Shown here in pieces: positions 50,325 through 53,748 of a stretch of 53,748 nucleotides of DNA (the first letter of the stretch is position 1; each line of letters begins with the position of its first letter). The notes beneath the pieces were generated by a model. That model was not told where the DNA came from and did no database searches. It was given only the letters and a program-made list of their open reading frames with translations. The DNA is from Alphaproteobacteria bacterium (GTDB lineage: Bacteria > Pseudomonadota > Alphaproteobacteria > Acetobacterales > Acetobacteraceae). The stretch covers positions 1-53,748 of the forward strand of contig JAFKFI010000064.1 of assembly GCA_017307285.1 (NCBI GenBank). The letters run 5' to 3'. The translations under genes were made by a program, and so were the position numbers.

Positions 50325-51319
50325 GCAAGCCAAAGGTCGCCTTCATCGGCACCGGCGGCACCATAGCCTCGGTCGGGCGCGACCCGCTTGACCTGCAGGA
50401 CTATGGCGCTACCGGCACGGTGCTGCATGCCGACGAGCTGCTCGCGCGCTTCCCCGAGACCGCGCTGGTCGCAGACGTGCTGCCCGTGCGCTACCGCAAC
50501 GTCCCCAGTCCCGCCATCGACAGCCCAGACTGGCAGGCGCTGGTGCTGATCTGCGACCAGTTGGTGGCCGAGCATCCCGACCTCGCCGGCATCGTCATCG
50601 GCCACGGCACCGCGACCCTGGAGGAGACCGCCTATTTCCTCAACCTCACGGTCAAGGTGAGCGTCCCCGTGGTGCTGGTAGGCGCGCAGCGGCCGAACAG
50701 CGCCCTCTCCAGCGACGCCGGGCTCAACCTGGTCAATGCGATCCGCACCGCGGCGAGCCCCGAGGCGCGCGGCATGGGCGTGCTCGTGGTGCTGAACGAC
50801 GAAATCCAGGCCGCGCGCGATGTGACCAAGACCTCCACCTTGCGGGTGCAGACCTTCCGCACGCCCGATTTCGGGGTGCTCGGCCATGCCGACGGCGACG
50901 CGGTCGCCTTCTACCGCCGGCCGCTGCGCCGCGCCGCCCCCGACACCGAGTTCGACGTCCGCGCCTTGCCGGCGCTGCCCCGCGTCGACATCGCCTACGC
51001 CCACGCGGGGGCCGACGGGGTCGCGGTGCGCGCCTTCGTGCAGGCCGGCGCGCGGGGCATCGTCTCCGCCGGATTCGCGCCCGGCTTCACCTCGCCGGGC
51101 CAGACCGAGGCGCTGCGCGAGGCGGCGCGGCAGGGCGTCGTCGTGGTGCAGTCCACCCGCGCCGGCAGCGGGCGCACCTTTCGCGGCCAGCGGTTGCGCG
51201 ACGCGGGGTTCCTGACTGCCGACAATCTCTCGCCGCAAAAGGCCCGGATCCTGCTGGCCCTGGCGCTGACTGTGACGAGCGAGCCCGCCGAGATCGAGCG
51301 GATTTTCCGCACCTACTGA
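50321..51319 (+). CDS. Asparaginase-fold amidohydrolase with altered active-site motif
   Basis: 332-residue type I/II asparaginase family member. First Thr site GTGGTIAS (Thr14) and Lys-containing NDEIQAARDVTKTSTL are intact, as is the C-terminal STRAGSGR. The second motif reads GHGTATLEETA where the family has HGTDT: Thr97 is kept but the Asp that binds the substrate alpha-amino and carboxyl groups is Ala98. The enzyme may therefore prefer a different amide. ATGA-coupled to the AtzE-like amidase, implying a joint pathway. Confidence 0.9.
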   Translation: MSKPKVAFIGTGGTIASVGRDPLDLQDYGATGTVLHADELLARFPETALVADVLPVRYRNVPSPAIDSPDWQALVLICDQLVAEHPDLAGIVIGHGTATLEETAYFLNLTVKVSVPVVLVGAQRPNSALSSDAGLNLVNAIRTAASPEARGMGVLVVLNDEIQAARDVTKTSTLRVQTFRTPDFGVLGHADGDAVAFYRRPLRRAAPDTEFDVRALPALPRVDIAYAHAGADGVAVRAFVQAGARGIVSAGFAPGFTSPGQTEALREAARQGVVVVQSTRAGSGRTFRGQRLRDAGFLTADNLSPQKARILLALALTVTSEPAEIERIFRTY

Positions 51320-51408
51320 GGGCTTCCTCTCGCGGCCGTGATCCACGGCGCATATATCTTCCCGCGGGTCTGCCCGGATCGGGCGTGCCGCCCGCGTGAG
51401 GATCCCCG

Positions 51409-53400
51409 ATGGACCGCCTGCTCGCCTTCCTGAGCGACAACGCTCTCTCTCCGCATGGCTTCTGCCTGGCCTGGCAACCCGAGCTGATCTGGCTGCACGT
51501 CAGCTCCGACGCGGTGATCGCGCTGGCCTATTTCGGCATCGCCGCCGCCCTCGCCGTGTTTGTCAGCCGGCGCGACGACCTGGCACTCGGCTGGATGTTC
51601 TGGATGTTCGCCCTGTTCATCCTGGCCTGCGGCCTTACGCACGCAATCGAGATTTGGGCGCTCTGGCAGCCCGTGTATGGTTTGCAGGGCGTGGTGAAGG
51701 CGATCACCGCGGTGGCCTCGATCATGACCGCGATCCTGCTGTGGCCGCTGATCCCCCGCGTGCTCGCCATGCCGACGCCAGCCGAGTTGCGGCGCGTATC
51801 GCGAACCCTCGATGCGACCGTCGCGCAACAGAACCGCACGGAGGAGGCGCTGCGGAGTTCCGAGCGCAATTACGAGCTACTGGTGAATGGCGTGACCGAC
51901 TACGCGCTGTTCATGCTCGATGCGCAGGGACGTGTCGCGACCTGGAACCGTGGCGCCGAGCGGATCAAGGGCTACACCGCCGGCGAGATTCTGGGCTCGC
52001 ATATTTCGCGCTTCTACACCGAGGCGGATCGTGAATCGGGCGTGCCGTTCAGGGCCCTTGAGACCGCCGCGCGCGAGGGCCGGTTCGAGGCCGAATCGTG
52101 GCGCGTCCGCAAGGACGGCTCACGCTTCTGGGCCAATGTCGTGATCGACGCGCTGCGCGACCAGGAAGGCAATCTGGTCGGCTACGCCAAGATCACCCGC
52201 GACATGACCGAGAAGCACCAGGCCGAGGAGGCGATGGAGCAGGCTCGCGCGGAACTGGCGCAGGCGCAGAAGATGGAGGCGGTCGGCCAGCTTACCGGCG
52301 GCATCGCGCATGATTTCAACAATCTGCTGACGGCGATCCTCGGCAGCGTCGAACTGCTGCAGCGCCGCGAGGCATTTCGCGGGGCGGACGCAGCGCGCTT
52401 TCTCGCTACCGCGCGCGCTGCTGCCGAGCGCGGCGCGGAGTTGACCCAGCGCCTGCTCGCCTTCGCCCGCAAGCAGACGCTGGAGCCCAAGCCGACCGAC
52501 GTGAACCAGCTGGTCAGTAGCTTCTCGGAGCTGCTGCGCCGGACCTTGGGCGAGAGCGTCGCGATCGAGATGGTGCTGGCCGGGGACGTATGGTCGACCA
52601 ATGTCGATCCCAACCAGCTCGAGAACGCTCTGCTCAACCTTGCCGTGAACGCCCGCGACGCCATGCCCGAAGGCGGTCGGCTCACCATCGAGACAGGCAA
52701 TACCTATCTCGATGACGACTACGCCGCGATGAACAGCGACGTCGCACCTGGCCAATACGTGCTGATCGCCGTGTCGGACACCGGCACCGGCATGTCCCCA
52801 GACGTGGTCTCCCGCGCCTTCGAGCCGTTCTTCACCACCAAGACCGACGGCCGCGGTACCGGGCTCGGCCTGAGCCAGGTCTTCGGATTCATCAGGCAGT
52901 CGGACGGGCACATCAAGCTTGCCACCGAGCCCGGCCAGGGCACCGTGGTGAGCCTCTATCTGCCACGTCATTTCGGCGAGGCACCGGCGGAGGCGGCGCC
53001 CTCGCAGGCGGCAGCCGGCGAGCCGGTCGGGCGAGGGGAGACGGTGCTGGTGGTCGACGACGACTCCCAGGTCCGTAGCTACACGTCCGAGGCGGTCGCC
53101 GAACTCGGATTCACTGTGCTGGTCGCCGCCGATGGGCAGGAAGCTCTACGCGTCATCGAGCAACATCCTGAGATCGCGCTCCTGTTCACCGATGTCGGTC
53201 TGCCTGGCCTGAATGGCCGCGCACTCGCAGACGAAGCAATGCGGCGGCGGCCAGGACTCAAGATTCTGTTCACCACCGGCTACGCCCGGGACGCCGTCAT
53301 CCATCACGGCCTGCTCGACCGCGGCTTCCAGCTCATCGCCAAGCCGTTCACCTTCAATGCGTTGGCGCGCAAGCTGCGCGAGGTGATTGGGCAATCATGA
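51409..53400 (+). CDS. Ethylene-receptor-like hybrid sensor histidine kinase
   Basis: 663 residues. Residues 1-120 form a three-TM domain matching the ethylene-binding domain of ETR1: LIWLHVSSDAVIALAYFGI with Asp34 and Tyr41, and FILACGLTHAIEIW with Cys74 and His78, the Cu(I) ligands. Then a coiled linker, PAS (about 152-266; YALFMLDAQGRVATWNRGAE), HisKA with His301 in GGIAHDFNNLL, HATPase (NLAVNARDAMPEGG, DTGTGMS, GRGTGLGLSQVFGF), and a receiver with Asp595 (LLFTDVGLPG). Signal out is via the fused receiver, so a phosphotransfer protein or output may be encoded elsewhere. ATG 51409 is 90 bases past the asparaginase gene. Confidence 0.9.
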   Translation: MDRLLAFLSDNALSPHGFCLAWQPELIWLHVSSDAVIALAYFGIAAALAVFVSRRDDLALGWMFWMFALFILACGLTHAIEIWALWQPVYGLQGVVKAITAVASIMTAILLWPLIPRVLAMPTPAELRRVSRTLDATVAQQNRTEEALRSSERNYELLVNGVTDYALFMLDAQGRVATWNRGAERIKGYTAGEILGSHISRFYTEADRESGVPFRALETAAREGRFEAESWRVRKDGSRFWANVVIDALRDQEGNLVGYAKITRDMTEKHQAEEAMEQARAELAQAQKMEAVGQLTGGIAHDFNNLLTAILGSVELLQRREAFRGADAARFLATARAAAERGAELTQRLLAFARKQTLEPKPTDVNQLVSSFSELLRRTLGESVAIEMVLAGDVWSTNVDPNQLENALLNLAVNARDAMPEGGRLTIETGNTYLDDDYAAMNSDVAPGQYVLIAVSDTGTGMSPDVVSRAFEPFFTTKTDGRGTGLGLSQVFGFIRQSDGHIKLATEPGQGTVVSLYLPRHFGEAPAEAAPSQAAAGEPVGRGETVLVVDDDSQVRSYTSEAVAELGFTVLVAADGQEALRVIEQHPEIALLFTDVGLPGLNGRALADEAMRRRPGLKILFTTGYARDAVIHHGLLDRGFQLIAKPFTFNALARKLREVIGQS

Positions 53401-53606
53401 CGCAGTGTTGAGGCAATAGGCAATAAACCCCGTCATGACCGGCGCAGGCCGGTCATCCACGACTTTGACGCGACCAAGCAAAGTCGTGGATGGTCGGCGC
53501 AGGCCACTGTTGTCCGGCACGGAAACTGCTTGGAGGGGCGCACGGCGTTGATTCATAAGCGGAAGAGACGTTCGCCAACGTTTTCCACCGCTGCGGGACC
53601 AACGCC
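53401..53606. other. Intergenic stretch between kinase and IS
   Basis: Holds the palindromic repeat and the left part of the insertion sequence; no other gene or tRNA-like fold is visible. The exact IS end cannot be fixed without its right end. Confidence 0.5.
53431..53512. repeat. Nested palindromic repeat, copy 2 (inverse of copy 1 at 8930-9014)
   Basis: CGTCATGACCGGCG, AGGCCGGTCATCCACGA and CAAAGTCGTGGATGGTCGG segments match the reverse complement of the 8930-9014 element, with a different central loop. It starts 30 bases past the histidine kinase stop and precedes an insertion sequence. Confidence 0.7.
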
Positions 53607-53613
53607 GTGCGCC
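53537..53613 (+). repeat. 14-base inverted repeat overlapping the transposase start
   Basis: GGCGCACGGCGTTG (53537-53550) and CAACGCCGTGCGCC (53600-53613), perfectly complementary, separated by 49 bases; the right arm contains the GTG start codon. Either part of the IS end or a fold that shields the start from read-through transcripts. Confidence 0.55.
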
Positions 53614-53748
53614 ATCACCCTACACTGCTTGAGCAAGCGCTCGAAGCGCTGCCTTGGGGCAGGTTCGACCGCCTGGTGGCGCAACATCGTGCCGATGAGC
53701 GGTGCCGCGGCTTCAGCAGCCGCGACCATCTGGTGTCGCTCCTGTGCG
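53607..53748 (+). CDS. IS4-family transposase, 5' end (DUF4372), cut by window edge
   Basis: 47 codons in frame from a GTG: the translated start runs VRHHPTLLEQALEALPWGRF, then DRLVAQHRADERCRGFSSRD and HLVSLLC. The opening R-H-H, the PWG-FDRLV phrase and the R-FS-RDHLV-LL pattern match the N-terminal DUF4372 domain of IS4-family transposases. The remainder, including the DDE centre, lies beyond 53748. Whether the element is intact cannot be judged. Confidence 0.8.
   Translation, partial: MRHHPTLLEQALEALPWGRFDRLVAQHRADERCRGFSSRDHLVSLLC

Noticed and set aside
1-53748. tRNA, rRNA and CRISPR arrays
   Set aside because: I scanned the intergenic gaps by eye and found no cloverleaf-like stretch with a T-loop GGTTCRA signature, no rRNA sequence and no regularly spaced repeats.

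Overview
The window is a GC-rich, gene-dense stretch of chromosome carrying about fifty protein genes, no rRNA or tRNA gene that I could find, no CRISPR array, and one insertion sequence entered only at the right edge. The gene content (membrane-anchored cytochrome c next to kdsB and pheA; argH-lptM-lysA; DUF4175 protein, zinc-ribbon protein, ftsEX, YdcF, plsC, DUF2125; UbiA; GTG and TTG starts with 4-base overlaps) points to an alphaproteobacterium, most likely Rhodospirillales/Acetobacteraceae. That placement is inference from gene order and style, not from a marker gene.

Layout. 21-3589 (minus): a YejA-type peptide-binding protein, a dispersed intergenic repeat, then hisN-like phosphatase and cytochrome c. 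3760-5369 (plus): kdsB-pheA. 5366-8810 (minus): an unusual translationally coupled three-gene envelope operon (signal-peptide/three-TM/coiled-coil protein, lipoprotein, peptidoglycan-binding lytic transglycosylase). 8930-9014: a palindromic repeat whose inverted twin lies at 53431-53512. 9046-12890: an unknown protein, an FAD monooxygenase with an N-terminal extension, and an unknown protein behind a palindromic promoter. 12956-15640: fabI-aroC diverging from pdxH. 15637-19324: an APH/AAA kinase-like protein, UspA, MarR and pirin, with a perfect palindrome before pirin. 19379-24522: a periplasmic protein, methyltransferase, ubiA, rsmE, gshA. 24643-28409: a SARP-type regulator convergent with a patatin-like lipase.

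28484-33592: TlpA-like thioredoxin, argH, lptM, lysA, with two opposite-strand secreted-protein genes (a low-complexity His-run protein and a PEP-CTERM protein) lodged between lptM and lysA. 33606-41084: DUF4175 protein, zinc-ribbon protein, ftsE-ftsX-YdcF-plsC-DUF2125, an envelope and division block. 41127-41515: a 15-codon leader ORF ending in a strong hairpin, then a small ACT-domain (IlvM-like) gene. 41538-46235: a methyltransferase, Rieske dioxygenase large and small subunits, CreA, a GlcG/HbpS-type protein, an LprI-like lysozyme-inhibitor-type protein and a GH108 lysozyme. 46268-48591 (minus): flavin reductase, CsbD, MFS transporter. 48700-51319 (plus): an AtzG-like/AtzE-like amidase pair coupled to an asparaginase-fold enzyme lacking the usual substrate-binding Asp.

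51409-53400 encodes a hybrid histidine kinase whose N-terminus matches the copper-binding ethylene-sensor domain of plant ETR1 and cyanobacterial receptors, the most striking single gene here. The window ends in the second palindromic repeat and the 5' end of an IS4-type transposase. The best candidates for under-described biology are the ethylene-receptor-like kinase, the 5366-8810 envelope operon, the ACT-gene leader/hairpin, and the AtzGE plus atypical asparaginase cassette.
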